A stretch of DNA of 64,000 bases from Laccaria trichodermophora (Eukaryota; Basidiomycota; Agaricomycetes; Agaricales; Hydnangiaceae). Positions 44,926 through 54,735 of this stretch are shown piece after piece. The translations under genes were made by a program, and so were the position numbers. The number at the start of each line of letters is the position of its first letter. Positions within the stretch are counted from its first letter, which is position 1. The stretch covers positions 992,001 through 1,056,000 of the forward strand of contig JACTVC010000006.1 of the NCBI GenBank assembly GCA_018417955.1, written 5' to 3'. The notes below the pieces were generated by a model that was not told where the DNA came from, did not search any database, and was given only the letters and a program-made list of their open reading frames with translations.

Positions 44926-46595
44926 TTGTCCCCCACTGATTCCTGCAGGATTCCTGAGGATTCCTGAGGATTCTTGCACAGTCCCAGGACTGAGTATTGG
45001 CTGATGTACCAGCCAATTTTTTCAGTCCTGTGGGGGTCCATTCCTGAGGACTGAAGACAGTCCTGAGGATTTTCAGACAGGACTAGTCCCAGGATTGATG
45101 CATGTGATGAGTCACATGACCCACAAACATGTGCTTGGAATGCATCACGTGATGTGATGCATCCCGTGCAGATGTTTGTTGATGATGGTTTTCATATGTG
45201 ACACGTCACGTCACCTCTCTCTTTCATCACCACCACCTCTCTCTTTCATCACCACCCACCACCACTCGCCCACGACGACGACGACGACGGCCACAACAGA
45301 CAACGACGACGACAACCACGACATCGACAACGACAACGGTGGTGGTGCCCCACAAACGGCGCCACCACCAAACGGATGACGTGGCACACCCATCTGGGTG
45401 TGCCGCGTCGACGGTGATTTTCTCGACGACGAACGCCCACGACCCCACGACGAGGGACGACAACCCCACCACCACGACACACCACGACGGCCCACCCACC
45501 GACGCTGACTGCGACGGCGAAGAACGGAAACGGCGGTGGCGCCCAACAAACGGCGCCACCACCAAACCGCTGACGTGGCATGCCCATCCGGGTATGCCAC
45601 GTCGACGGCGACTTTTTCGACAACGAACGGGACCCCGCGACGAGCCACCACAACCACACCAGCACCCCTTCCGCCACCACCCACGAACGACGAGCGCCCA
45701 CGAACGACGAGCGCCCACGGACAACGACAACAACCCCACCCACGGAAAACGACAACCCCGTACCCGCGAACGACGAGCGCCCACGGACAACGACCACCCA
45801 CGAGCGCCCACGGATGACAACGAGCCCCCCATGTACGACGATGCCCACGCATGGACGACGACCCCCCACGCACGAACGACGAGCGCCCGCGGACAACGCG
45901 CACCCACAGACAGACACGACCCCCCCACCACTGCCGACGAACGGCGAACGAGGCCGCCACCGACGAGCGGCAATGAGTGCCCACCCCCAGTATGTCCCCC
46001 CTCCCTTTCTATCCTTCCTTCCTGTCTATCCTCCCTCCCTGTCTGTCCTCCCTCCCTGTCTGTCCTCCCTCCCTGTCTGTCCCCCCTCTCTGTCTGTCCT
46101 CCCTCCCTGTTTGTCCCCCCTCCCTGTCTGTCCTCTTTCCCTATCTATCCTCCCTCCCTGTCTGTCACCATTTCTGTCTGTCTGTCTCCCATTTCTCTCT
46201 ATCTCCCTTCCTCTCTGTTCTCCCTTTCCTGTCCTCCTTTCTACCCTGTCTGTACCCCCCTTCCTGTCTGTCCCTCCTTCCCCCCTCCCTGTAATATACT
46301 TGTAAAGTAATTTTGATGTTATTTAAAATATAATTAAATTCTACTATGTATTGATATCTGAATGTGTTAAGGAGGGAAATAGAGTTAAGTTCATTAAGGA
46401 AGTTAGAGGAAGTGTTTAAAGATGTCACAGATGGTTAAATGTCATGTAGTCCTCAGGAATCCTGAGGACTTGACAGAATTTTTCTCCTAAAACTCAAATT
46501 TGCCAAAATTATGGTGTAGTCCTGCAGGAATCCTCAGGAATCCTCAGGAATCCTCAGGAATCCTGAGAGTCCTGCAGGAATCAGTGGGGGACTGA
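44926..46595. mobile_element. TIR element between X and Y of B, with TA flanks
   Basis: About 1.67 kb with ends GTCCCCCACTGATTCCTGCA in inverted orientation (44928 on; 46592 back) and subterminal GGATTCCTGA units. Flanks read TA at 44924-44925 and 46596-46597, compatible with a Tc1/mariner-type target. The interior is low complexity: an ACGACGACG/CACCCACG-rich tract (45220-45960) and CCTCCCTGTCTGTC repeats (46010-46290). Long frames there exist in several phases on both strands and are compositional. No transposase, so it is non-autonomous. Confidence 0.6.
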
Positions 46596-47992
46596 TAAGT
46601 ACTGCTCATCATTTGTTGCAGCCATCTGGTGGATCCCAAAAGGGCGTCAGAGCCTGGGTTGGAAGCATTCGTGTGAAGGTGACTCCGAGTAGATGACGCT
46701 TCGGAGTCAGGCAGAGAACGAGGGCGACCTTCCATATCATAGTGCCAGCTACCAATGGGGGCATGGTCGTACTTGTGTAACTCCCTGATCTCGTCGGCAC
46801 CGCGGACCATGCAGCCTTGTGGGTCATCTTCCAGTGCCACGATGGGACGAGTGAGAGCCGCTGGATTACCTAAAGTCTCCCAGCGTCGAAAGAGGACTAT
46901 GGTCACTCCTTCTTCACAGGTGGTGGTTGAGCTGAAAAGAACATAGTACTCGCGCGCCACACGTTGAGGGATGCGACATCTTGACCAGCCCTGAAAGTCC
47001 ACAACGTAATAGCAACAATCTTCGTCGAATCGCACGTCTGGATCTGGTCGACCATCGCCGAAAACGTCCTGGAAGAAGTGATCGTACTTCTTAGCGACCG
47101 ATAGCTCGTCATGCAGGTCGGGCAAATCGTGCGAGTGGAGTTCGTAGCCTATCTCCAGCCTGCTTGTATCATAGGCACGAAGAAGGTGGGGGGCAAGGGC
47201 GGTGAAGCGAGGGTTAGAGGCGAGGGACGCGGTCCAGAAGTAGGCGACGGGGACACGGTGCTGGACCAGATTGGGGAGATTGATTTCATACCAGTCCTTC
47301 TCCCAGTCGATTAATACCCCACGCTTGCGGAAGCGATCCAGCTCTAGAGCCTTGATAAACTTTGTGGTACGTGGGTCTAAGTTTGCATCCCATCCTGATA
47401 TCGAGGTCGTCCACCAGTTCAAGAAGCCCAGGTAATCCACTGCCACCCGCCTGGCCGCTCCGCTGGCCATCTGTAGCTCCTCTATGCTGGAGAATGGGCG
47501 GAAGAGAAGACTATGGTCCAAGTCGAGAGGTCGGGCAGAGTCGAAGGGGAAGGGATGGTTCGACGCGATGTCGTCGATGCACTCCGACAGAGATGAGAGA
47601 TCAGTCTCCATCGCTGAGCGCGGCAGCTCCGGCATGATGAAGAGCCCTCCTGCCGACGATTCCCAAGCGGCGCTCATCTCGACCTCGAAAAACCAGTCGG
47701 CACCGCTGCTGCTCATTGCCTTTCCATCCGTAGCTAGGGGCTTCAGTGGAATGTAGGGTCGCCAGCTGGCATCGTGGTCATACCAGTCCATATCAAGACT
47801 CCACTCCATCTCCAGGAAAACCCCTGTTGGCCCTGTAACGCGACGCTCGTCCGGCTTCTGTGATCTATAATCCATGGCTTCAGCAGGAATAACTGCTAAA
47901 TGGGTATTGAATCCGATCCACTCAGCTTTGCCAATGGTGTGGAACTCCAGCAAGGGGACGAAGCCTCTATCATCCGAGGGGAGGACGTCCAT
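46596..47992 (-). CDS. Element B accessory protein X
   Basis: It starts at MDVLPSDDRGFVPLLE, chosen because it aligns with the N-terminus of X in A (KAEWIGFNTHLAVIP against NAIWVGLNSDTSLIP). The open frame extends upstream to 48151 but with hydrophobic low-value sequence. Conserved blocks: FLNWWTTSISGWDANL, KRGVLIDWEKDW, INLPNLVQHRVP, YYVVDFQGWSRCRIP. The C-terminus (DEIRELHKYDHAP) matches the part of A that lies beyond A's TGA. The last residues before 46596 are followed by the TIR element. About 465 residues, mostly soluble-looking; no domain is recognised. Confidence 0.65.
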
Positions 47993-48243
47993 GATCTGGT
48001 GCTGAGGGTGGAAATCCGCCGACAGTCCTGGATTACCATGATCAGTCTGCAGCAGGAAATCCTCGCCTCGAACTGACCAACGGAACGATCGATGATGAGA
48101 GATAAGAAGAAAAGAAAAAGGAAGAGAAGAATAAAGAACGAAAAAAAACAAAGGAAGAAAACACGCGCGTAAGGACCGGACCGGCCGATCCGTTTTAAAT
48201 AATATTATCTAATTTCGTGAGTTCAGGTTGGACTTATGGGCAT

Positions 48244-50121
48244 TTATAACCCATTGGCCCTCCTGTACTCGTTGAGTACCACTGGCGCGTTCTTCAGGAA
48301 GGACGTCGGCTCCCAAGTATCAAACTGTGGGCCATAGCCTTCCCATCGAACGAGCCACTCCAAGCCTCGTCTCCGACGTTGATGCCCTACTATCGCCTCT
48401 ACTGCATATTCCTCTGAGGCCGTCTTTGGGCGACTGGATTCCTTCATGACAGTACGGTTTCCCCATTTGACGTCCAAAGGATTGTAGAGTTTAAGATGTT
48501 CGATGTTGAACACAGGGAAGCCCGGATACTGATCGCCCATTCTTAGCCGATAGATGTTGGGGTTGACCTTTTGAATTATTTCGAAGGGTCCTATCCAGCG
48601 CTGTTTCAACTTGGCTCCAGCCCCTTTAGAGTCCACCCATTCTAGGGAGTGGGGGTTCACTAGGACCAGTGACCCTTTCTTGAATTCGGGCACCGCGCGC
48701 CTACTTTTATTATATTGAGTGGCTTGTTTGTCTTGTGCCGTTGCGATTGACCTCCGAGCGCTATCCCTATGCATCGCCAGGGTTTCCAAGAAATTGACAG
48801 CCTCGGGAGAGAGCGAATAGTTCATTCCACCGTTGTCCGACAGTTTCAAGAAATCGAGGGGCGTCCGTGGATGGAAGCCGTATAGCAGGAAAAAGGGAGT
48901 TGTGCCCGTCGAACTGTGCGTTGCGATGTTGTATGCAAACTCAATGATGTGTAACCACATTGCCCAATCATCCAAGTCTTCGTTGACGTATGCACGTAGC
49001 ATGGTCACTAGTTGTTTGTTTACGATTTCGGTTTGTCCATCGTGTTGAGGGTGATGGGAAGATGACAATGACATCTTCGTTTTCAGGTATTTCGCCACTC
49101 CTTTCCAAAAGTCCAACGTCCACCTGGGGTCGCGATCCGTCAGAATGCTCTCTGGTAAACCGAAACGGCAGCCAATGTGGCGCACGTATAACTCGCCAAA
49201 TTCCTCAGCGGTGAGGCCTGTCGAGGTTGGTATGAAACTTGTGTGCTTTGTGAGTCTGTCTACCACCACAAAGATTGCATTGAATTCTCCAGACCATGGT
49301 AGGTTGACTATGAAATCCATGGAGACAGACTGATATGGGCGGCTGGGAATGGGGTTCGGGATCAAAAATCCGTACTTGTTGAAGTTGGAAAATTTTGTTT
49401 TTTGGCAAGTATCGCAGGACTTGGCGTAAGCCAGGACGTCCGATTTCATTTGTTTCCAATAGAACTTCTGGCTCAGCTGTTGCCAGAGTCTCTCCGGTCC
49501 CGCATGACTGGATTCCATCGGGTTCTTGTGCGCCTCTGTGAGGACGAAGTTGCGTTGCGATTTTGGAACGCAAAGCCGTGGTTGGTAGTCTGGGTCTATA
49601 AAGAACAGTAAGCCTCTGTCATCCTTCATGTAACGGTTGTTGCTTGATGTATCAACTGGATTCTGTAGCTTGCGCTCCCAAATGGTACGGAAGGCGTCAT
49701 CTTCCTTATAACCATCGACCCAGTCACGCAAGGTCTTGTCCTCAATTGCAATGTGTAAGTTAGGCTTCAGGTTGGTTGCTGCCCAATACTCTTCGTTGGG
49801 TTGGACTGTGTCGAGCTCTTCGCTTTCAACTGGGGTTGCCAGAGCTGACCATGGTGACATTCGTCCTTCCAAGCATTCTTCCAAGCTCCAGACGGCAAAC
49901 GCAGTGCGTGCTGGTGCCTTCTCTGCCTGTCGCTCCTGTTTTTCCGCTAGCGTGAAGTCTGTACTAATTGAAGGTTCGTTGTCCTGTGCTGGTGAAGTAT
50001 GATCAGGGGGAGCTCTTGGTAAACGGGAGAGGGGGTCGACGTTCAAATGAACCCGTCCCGCTTGGTGGATAATTTCTAGGTCTGGCGCATACGCCGAGAA
50101 GACGGCCCCCCAGGCTGCCAG
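48244..50121 (-). CDS. Element B RNase H end, integrase and chromodomain
   Basis: It follows an in-frame TGA at 50122-50124 (SNR-stop-LAAWG, where A reads SNQRLAAWG). It contains NVDPLSRLP, the HHCC module (EAHKNPMESSHAGPERLW; SCDTCQKTK), the catalytic core (MDFIVNLPWSGEFN; TDRDPRWTLDFW; HHPQHDGQTEIVN), the GPFEIIQKVNPNIYRLRM module and a chromodomain (YAVEAIVGHQRRRRG, WLVRWEGYGPQFDTWEP). Every motif is intact except for the upstream TGA. About 250 bp then separate it from X. Confidence 0.85.
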   Translation of the reverse strand: MAAWGAVFSAYAPDLEIIHQAGRVHLNVDPLSRLPRAPPDHTSPAQDNEPSISTDFTLAEKQERQAEKAPARTAFAVWSLEECLEGRMSPWSALATPVESEELDTVQPNEEYWAATNLKPNLHIAIEDKTLRDWVDGYKEDDAFRTIWERKLQNPVDTSSNNRYMKDDRGLLFFIDPDYQPRLCVPKSQRNFVLTEAHKNPMESSHAGPERLWQQLSQKFYWKQMKSDVLAYAKSCDTCQKTKFSNFNKYGFLIPNPIPSRPYQSVSMDFIVNLPWSGEFNAIFVVVDRLTKHTSFIPTSTGLTAEEFGELYVRHIGCRFGLPESILTDRDPRWTLDFWKGVAKYLKTKMSLSSSHHPQHDGQTEIVNKQLVTMLRAYVNEDLDDWAMWLHIIEFAYNIATHSSTGTTPFFLLYGFHPRTPLDFLKLSDNGGMNYSLSPEAVNFLETLAMHRDSARRSIATAQDKQATQYNKSRRAVPEFKKGSLVLVNPHSLEWVDSKGAGAKLKQRWIGPFEIIQKVNPNIYRLRMGDQYPGFPVFNIEHLKLYNPLDVKWGNRTVMKESSRPKTASEEYAVEAIVGHQRRRRGLEWLVRWEGYGPQFDTWEPTSFLKNAPVVLNEYRRANGL

Positions 50122-52404
50122 TCAACGATTTGAGTTCTCGTATGTCCTCGCCCATTGTAGTGCCGAGTGGTCCGTTACTAGCAGAATCTTCTCCCCTTCG
50201 ATGTAAGGCTGGAATTTGACAAGTCCTTCCTTCGCTGCTAATGCTTCTCTTTCCGTAGTCGAATAACGTGTTTCAGCTGACTTGAACGTCCTGGACCAGT
50301 AGGCTACCACCCTCTCGACGTGGACAATGGTCGAGTCGAAGGATTCTCCCCATTCACCCTCGCTTGGACTGTCGGCAGTCTTAGCGGATAAGGTGGTAGT
50401 TAGCTTGGGCGGCGGCAAGCCAGCGTCGAATTGCTTCCGTAGGCGAGTATAAGCTCGAGTTCCCTTCAGATCTTTCACTGAAATAGGCTGGATCTGTTGC
50501 AGGGCGCACCCTAATGCTTCATCGGAAGCGTCCGTATAAAGGCGATAAGGAAGTCCCTCGATAGGGTGCCCAAGGACCGGACTAGAACGTAAGGCGTCCT
50601 TTGCAGCCTCAAATGCGTATTCCTCTTCTGCACCCCATCGCCAACGTGCCCCTTTCTGTAGAAGTTGAAATAATGGGGCGCATATAGACAAATAGTAGGG
50701 TATAAAAGTGGAAAAATAGACTACCATTCCGAGAAAAGTCTGCAATTGAGAAAGCTTTTTCGGCCGTTCCAATTCCAAGATTGCTCGAACCTTTTCTAGA
50801 TGAGTCGAGAGTCCCAGTCGTGACACTTTATGGCCTAGCAGCAGAATGGACCCGTAAAACAAATGGCATTTGTTCGGAGATAGAGTTATGCCTGCTTTCT
50901 CAATGGCCTCCAGGACCAGATCTAGGTGATCTATGTGTTCCTCATAGGATTTCGAGTAAACCACTATGTCGTCGATGTACACTAGACAGAATAGCCAAAG
51001 GTAAGGGGCTAGTATGCCTTGCATGACTCTCTGAAATATCGACGGCCCGTTCCTCAGTCCGAAAGGCATACGCTTAAATTGAAACAGGCCCCTATGGGTG
51101 CGAAACGCTGTTTTCTCCACATCGTCTGGGTCCAACTCAAGTTGTGTGAACCCGGATAATGCGTCCAAGGATGATAAAACCTGGGCGCTGGATAAGGAAG
51201 ACAAAATTTCCAATTGCCGTGGGATGGGGAACTTGTCCGGCGTCGTCACTGTGTTAAGCTTCCTATAATCGATACAAAAGCGAGGTTTACCATTCCGATA
51301 GGCGATAACAACGGGCGCGCTCCAAGGGCTAATAGATGGCTCAATGACGTCTTGTTCAAACCATGTATTGAGCTGAACATCCATGAAATGTCGTTTTTCT
51401 GGAGAACTACCATACATGGGCACTGATATTGGTACCTGGCCGTCAGCTGTACAAATATGGACTTTAGTAGGCAAGTGCCCTAATCGGCCATCAAACCCGA
51501 AAGCGTTTACGCGTTTCTCTAGCATTTTCCAAGCTTTCTCTTTCAGGTGTTCCGGAAGAGAGCCCACGTCTATGAGGTCTTTCATCTTGGAAGAAGGGTA
51601 CTCGGTGAGGTCTGGCATTTCTGCAGTCTTCGGCCCAAAAGATTCCTCAGCTTCCGGCATTGTCGATTCAGGCTCCTGCATAGGCGACTGCTCTCTACGG
51701 TTTCTCTGGTCCGCATCTAACTGGACTTGTATGATGGCTGCGATCGCTGCTGCATGTTTGCTCTTCTCCTCCCAATCCGACAAAGAGTTAACGTGATCGA
51801 AATGTTCCGAGGGATCAGACAGGACTCCAACGATCTCTCCTTTTCTGATATAGCGTGGTCGATCGGACGGATTCGTGACGGGCACCCAAGGGTTGGAGGA
51901 CGAAATCAAGGTGTTGGGGACCGCAAAGTAGGTGTCGTCAGCTCCTGATAGCAGGTTCTTAGAGACTAGCCAATCCTTGTCTTCCTCTAGTTGCCCTTCA
52001 ATTTGGATGGGTTTGCATTCATGTGGACGCAAGCGATAGTCCTCCTTTGCACGTACTACTCTTTCCTCCTTGCCAAACTTGACCTTCTGCCTGTGACGCT
52101 TATTTTTACGGCGACGGTGTAGCTTCGAACAGATGAAACAGCCTATTGAGTATGCACTCTGCCTCATCCGCTCGAAGTCTTTAGTCCTGTCCACTTGCTG
52201 TGCTGCAATTGCCCAGTCTGACCGACCAAAGTGCACCCTCGGTCCTTCTTCTACATTCCTTGTCACTCCGAGCTCGTAAGTCAGCTGGTAATCCTCGCCT
52301 AGCAAGATGGGTACCGTCATTCCCGGGACTATGTAAGCCTCTGCTTCGGATTCCAGCATGACTCCGTCGTCCGTCATCATAAATATCGGAATCCTAACGA
52401 AGCC
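50122..52404 (-). CDS. Element B reverse transcriptase and RNase H
   Basis: Bounded by in-frame TGA codons at 52405-52407 and 50122-50124. RT motifs: FCIDYRKLNTVTT, LDALSGFTQLELD, MPFGLRNGPSIFQ, and catalytic LVYIDDIVVYSKS near 50960. RNase H: YRLYTDASDEALGCAL, STTEREALAAKE, LVTDHSALQW. Close relative of A's pol at 39630-43174. Confidence 0.85.
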   Translation of the reverse strand, partial: GFVRIPIFMMTDDGVMLESEAEAYIVPGMTVPILLGEDYQLTYELGVTRNVEEGPRVHFGRSDWAIAAQQVDRTKDFERMRQSAYSIGCFICSKLHRRRKNKRHRQKVKFGKEERVVRAKEDYRLRPHECKPIQIEGQLEEDKDWLVSKNLLSGADDTYFAVPNTLISSSNPWVPVTNPSDRPRYIRKGEIVGVLSDPSEHFDHVNSLSDWEEKSKHAAAIAAIIQVQLDADQRNRREQSPMQEPESTMPEAEESFGPKTAEMPDLTEYPSSKMKDLIDVGSLPEHLKEKAWKMLEKRVNAFGFDGRLGHLPTKVHICTADGQVPISVPMYGSSPEKRHFMDVQLNTWFEQDVIEPSISPWSAPVVIAYRNGKPRFCIDYRKLNTVTTPDKFPIPRQLEILSSLSSAQVLSSLDALSGFTQLELDPDDVEKTAFRTHRGLFQFKRMPFGLRNGPSIFQRVMQGILAPYLWLFCLVYIDDIVVYSKSYEEHIDHLDLVLEAIEKAGITLSPNKCHLFYGSILLLGHKVSRLGLSTHLEKVRAILELERPKKLSQLQTFLGMVVYFSTFIPYYLSICAPLFQLLQKGARWRWGAEEEYAFEAAKDALRSSPVLGHPIEGLPYRLYTDASDEALGCALQQIQPISVKDLKGTRAYTRLRKQFDAGLPPPKLTTTLSAKTADSPSEGEWGESFDSTIVHVERVVAYWSRTFKSAETRYSTTEREALAAKEGLVKFQPYIEGEKILLVTDHSALQWARTYENSNR

Positions 52405-54735
52405 TCACAGGGTGGAGTCTTTGTCTGTAAGTTGCCAAAGTTTCATGTGTATCCCTTGCTGTATGACAGGAGCATCTTTAAGAGAATCGTAATATTCTGC
52501 GGAGATCAACGTAACATCTGCACACGAATCCAAACGTAAGTCAATCCGTTCGTTAGATGGATTCCCAACCCAGCCTTTAGTTGCAAGAACCGAAACTCCT
52601 ATTGAAGATTCGCCGGCTGGGTAAAATCTCTTCTTCTTCAACCTGATCGGCTTTGTCTCTTTGGGTGGCGGAGGTAGAGGTCTGTCCTGCCTCGCTGTGA
52701 ATCCTTCCGCTTTTGACGACTCGAGGGGATCGAAATCGATTGTCGTTTCGCTGTTCATTGCGTTCGAGTGTTCGGCTGGTTGTTCATCGGCAACATCCGT
52801 TAGTATATGGACACTCGACTTAGGTTGTGCACGATGTTCTGCCCAGGCCTCGTCTTCGACTTCAACGCATGACGCCCGACGGCTTTGACTAACAGGAGGG
52901 GAAGGGTGTTTTAACGGCTGGGGAGTCTCATCCTCGTGAAATTCATTTTCTTGAATTAAAATGTGCTTCATCGATTTCTTCTTGGCGCGAGCTGCTATGT
53001 CCGCCTCATCTTGTACCTCCTCTACCGTTACTTTACGGCGATCCCCGGTCTTACGCTCACTACTGATTTCTCCTGCATCAGGTATGCTGGAGTCCTCTTC
53101 GTGAACAGCCGACTCAAAATCCGACTGGATGCGGTTGAGGTCGATTTGGGATGCTGCTACTCTTTGAGAGAGTAATATTCCATAGGCACTCTGGTATAGT
53201 TTGTCCCCCTCATCAGTCGCCTTTTCTGTGTTATGTGCACTTTTCGCTTGTATTGACGTGCGTTCTCGGTAGACGTCGTGGTCAGGACATTCTCTGGTCC
53301 AGTGATTTTCACTACTGCAAGCATAGCAAGGAGATGGGGGCAGTTTTCCCATTTTAGTCGTAACGTGGTCATTACGGGAAAACATGTAGCCGCCAGGCGG
53401 CGGAGCGCGTGGACGACGTTGCATTACCTGGTAAACCTCCCGCAACATATCATCGTGGACTTCCGACGTTTGATGAGATTCCTGCGTTGGAGGGTCATCT
53501 TGCTCTGTCTTTTCTTCGTCGCCTTCTGCTACCGTTAACAAAACGCGACGATCCTGCGGCAGTCGGTTATTATTTGGACGGAAATTTTGTTGACCTGGTT
53601 GGTCCCATCCTAATTTCTTCAATGTCGGTATTAGGTTGTCCACTGTAATACTTTCCGACGCTGTTGACTTCCTTCTCCAGGCTTCTAGTAGCATGTCTTC
53701 GTAATCAACCACTTTGGTGTACAAAGCTTTGGTCGATTTAATGCTCGGCATAACCAGAATCGTCTTCCAAGAAAGGGGAGCTCTTCTCATGATTAGATTA
53801 ATCTCCAGAATGCTCCCAGGTTCCGCTGAGGTTAACATGCGTGTATACATTATGCGCCGAATGATGAATGCTTTGGGTTGTTCCTTTTCGTGGCCAAATT
53901 GGCGGAAGTATTGAGTTTCGTACACTCTGTTGATCTTCGACTGCCAGGCTTCCCCTAGATATCCATCTTTGATGCCTCGCAGGTAATTAATGTAGTGTGC
54001 CCTCATATGAGCTTGCTCTTCGTAGGTAAGGGTAGCAAACCAATCCTTTATATCAGAACCGTCTTCCAGATTCATCCACAGCCAATAGCCCAAGGCTTGT
54101 GGCAAATCTCCCTCCAAAGCGGCTAATTGTTGGATCTTTAAGAAGTAGTTTACTGCTGTATTCGGATTTCCATCCCACCTCGGGAGTTGATCCTGTTTTA
54201 ACTCCGCTTTGATGGTGGGCTTAATGCTTCCGTATGGGATAGCTGCTTTTGACTCTTTCTTTTCTTTCTTCCCTTGTACGACTGGAACATCTGAACTAGA
54301 GGTCAAGCCTTCGTCTTCCCCATCGCCGTCACTCGGTTCACTCGGAGACCCTCCTCCTCCTCGTCGCGGACGGCCACGCCTTGAAGAATGGGTGGAAACG
54401 GAGGACCCTCTATGGGAATCTGATGGGTTTCGACGTCGACGTCCACGATTCGGCGGTTCATCATCATCGTCACCATTATCGTCGGGTGGGTCTCCGCCAG
54501 CGTTCTTTTTCGGGACATTGGTGCTTTTCCGGTGAACAGCGCTCGCAGATGTTGACATGTGAGGCGGTAAGTCGTGATTCACCCATTTCTTAGTTTGTTC
54601 TAACGTTCTACTTGACATAGGTTGTTTCGAGTTGGAAGGGAAGTCGGAGGGATCCGTAGCCCATATGGGAAGTTGAGGCGTGGCGACGCCGAACAGTACA
54701 TTCTGATTCGACTTGGCTGCTCCACTAGTGGCTAC
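52405..54735 (-). CDS. Element B gag (C-terminal part) and protease
   Basis: It resumes gag after FB2. It contains a gag core (LPRWDGNPNTAVNYFLKIQQ, ALGYWLWMNLEDGSDIKDWF), a zinc knuckle CYACSSENHWTREC (near 53279-53330), acidic linker, and protease DLRLDSCADVTLIS (near 52508-52525). It ends at a TGA (DSTL-stop-GFVRIPIF, where A has Gln). Residues before about 54735 belong to FB2. Confidence 0.8.
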   Translation of the reverse strand, partial: VATSGAAKSNQNVLFGVATPQLPIWATDPSDFPSNSKQPMSSRTLEQTKKWVNHDLPPHMSTSASAVHRKSTNVPKKNAGGDPPDDNGDDDDEPPNRGRRRRNPSDSHRGSSVSTHSSRRGRPRRGGGGSPSEPSDGDGEDEGLTSSSDVPVVQGKKEKKESKAAIPYGSIKPTIKAELKQDQLPRWDGNPNTAVNYFLKIQQLAALEGDLPQALGYWLWMNLEDGSDIKDWFATLTYEEQAHMRAHYINYLRGIKDGYLGEAWQSKINRVYETQYFRQFGHEKEQPKAFIIRRIMYTRMLTSAEPGSILEINLIMRRAPLSWKTILVMPSIKSTKALYTKVVDYEDMLLEAWRRKSTASESITVDNLIPTLKKLGWDQPGQQNFRPNNNRLPQDRRVLLTVAEGDEEKTEQDDPPTQESHQTSEVHDDMLREVYQVMQRRPRAPPPGGYMFSRNDHVTTKMGKLPPSPCYACSSENHWTRECPDHDVYRERTSIQAKSAHNTEKATDEGDKLYQSAYGILLSQRVAASQIDLNRIQSDFESAVHEEDSSIPDAGEISSERKTGDRRKVTVEEVQDEADIAARAKKKSMKHILIQENEFHEDETPQPLKHPSPPVSQSRRASCVEVEDEAWAEHRAQPKSSVHILTDVADEQPAEHSNAMNSETTIDFDPLESSKAEGFTARQDRPLPPPPKETKPIRLKKKRFYPAGESSIGVSVLATKGWVGNPSNERIDLRLDSCADVTLISAEYYDSLKDAPVIQQGIHMKLWQLTDKDSTL

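Noticed and set aside
45198..46310. Several 220-370 codon frames rich in Thr/Pro/Arg or Pro/Ser/Cys
   Set aside because: Low-complexity ACG- and CCTCCCTGTCTG-repeats open several phases on both strands at once; compositional artefact inside a TIR element.
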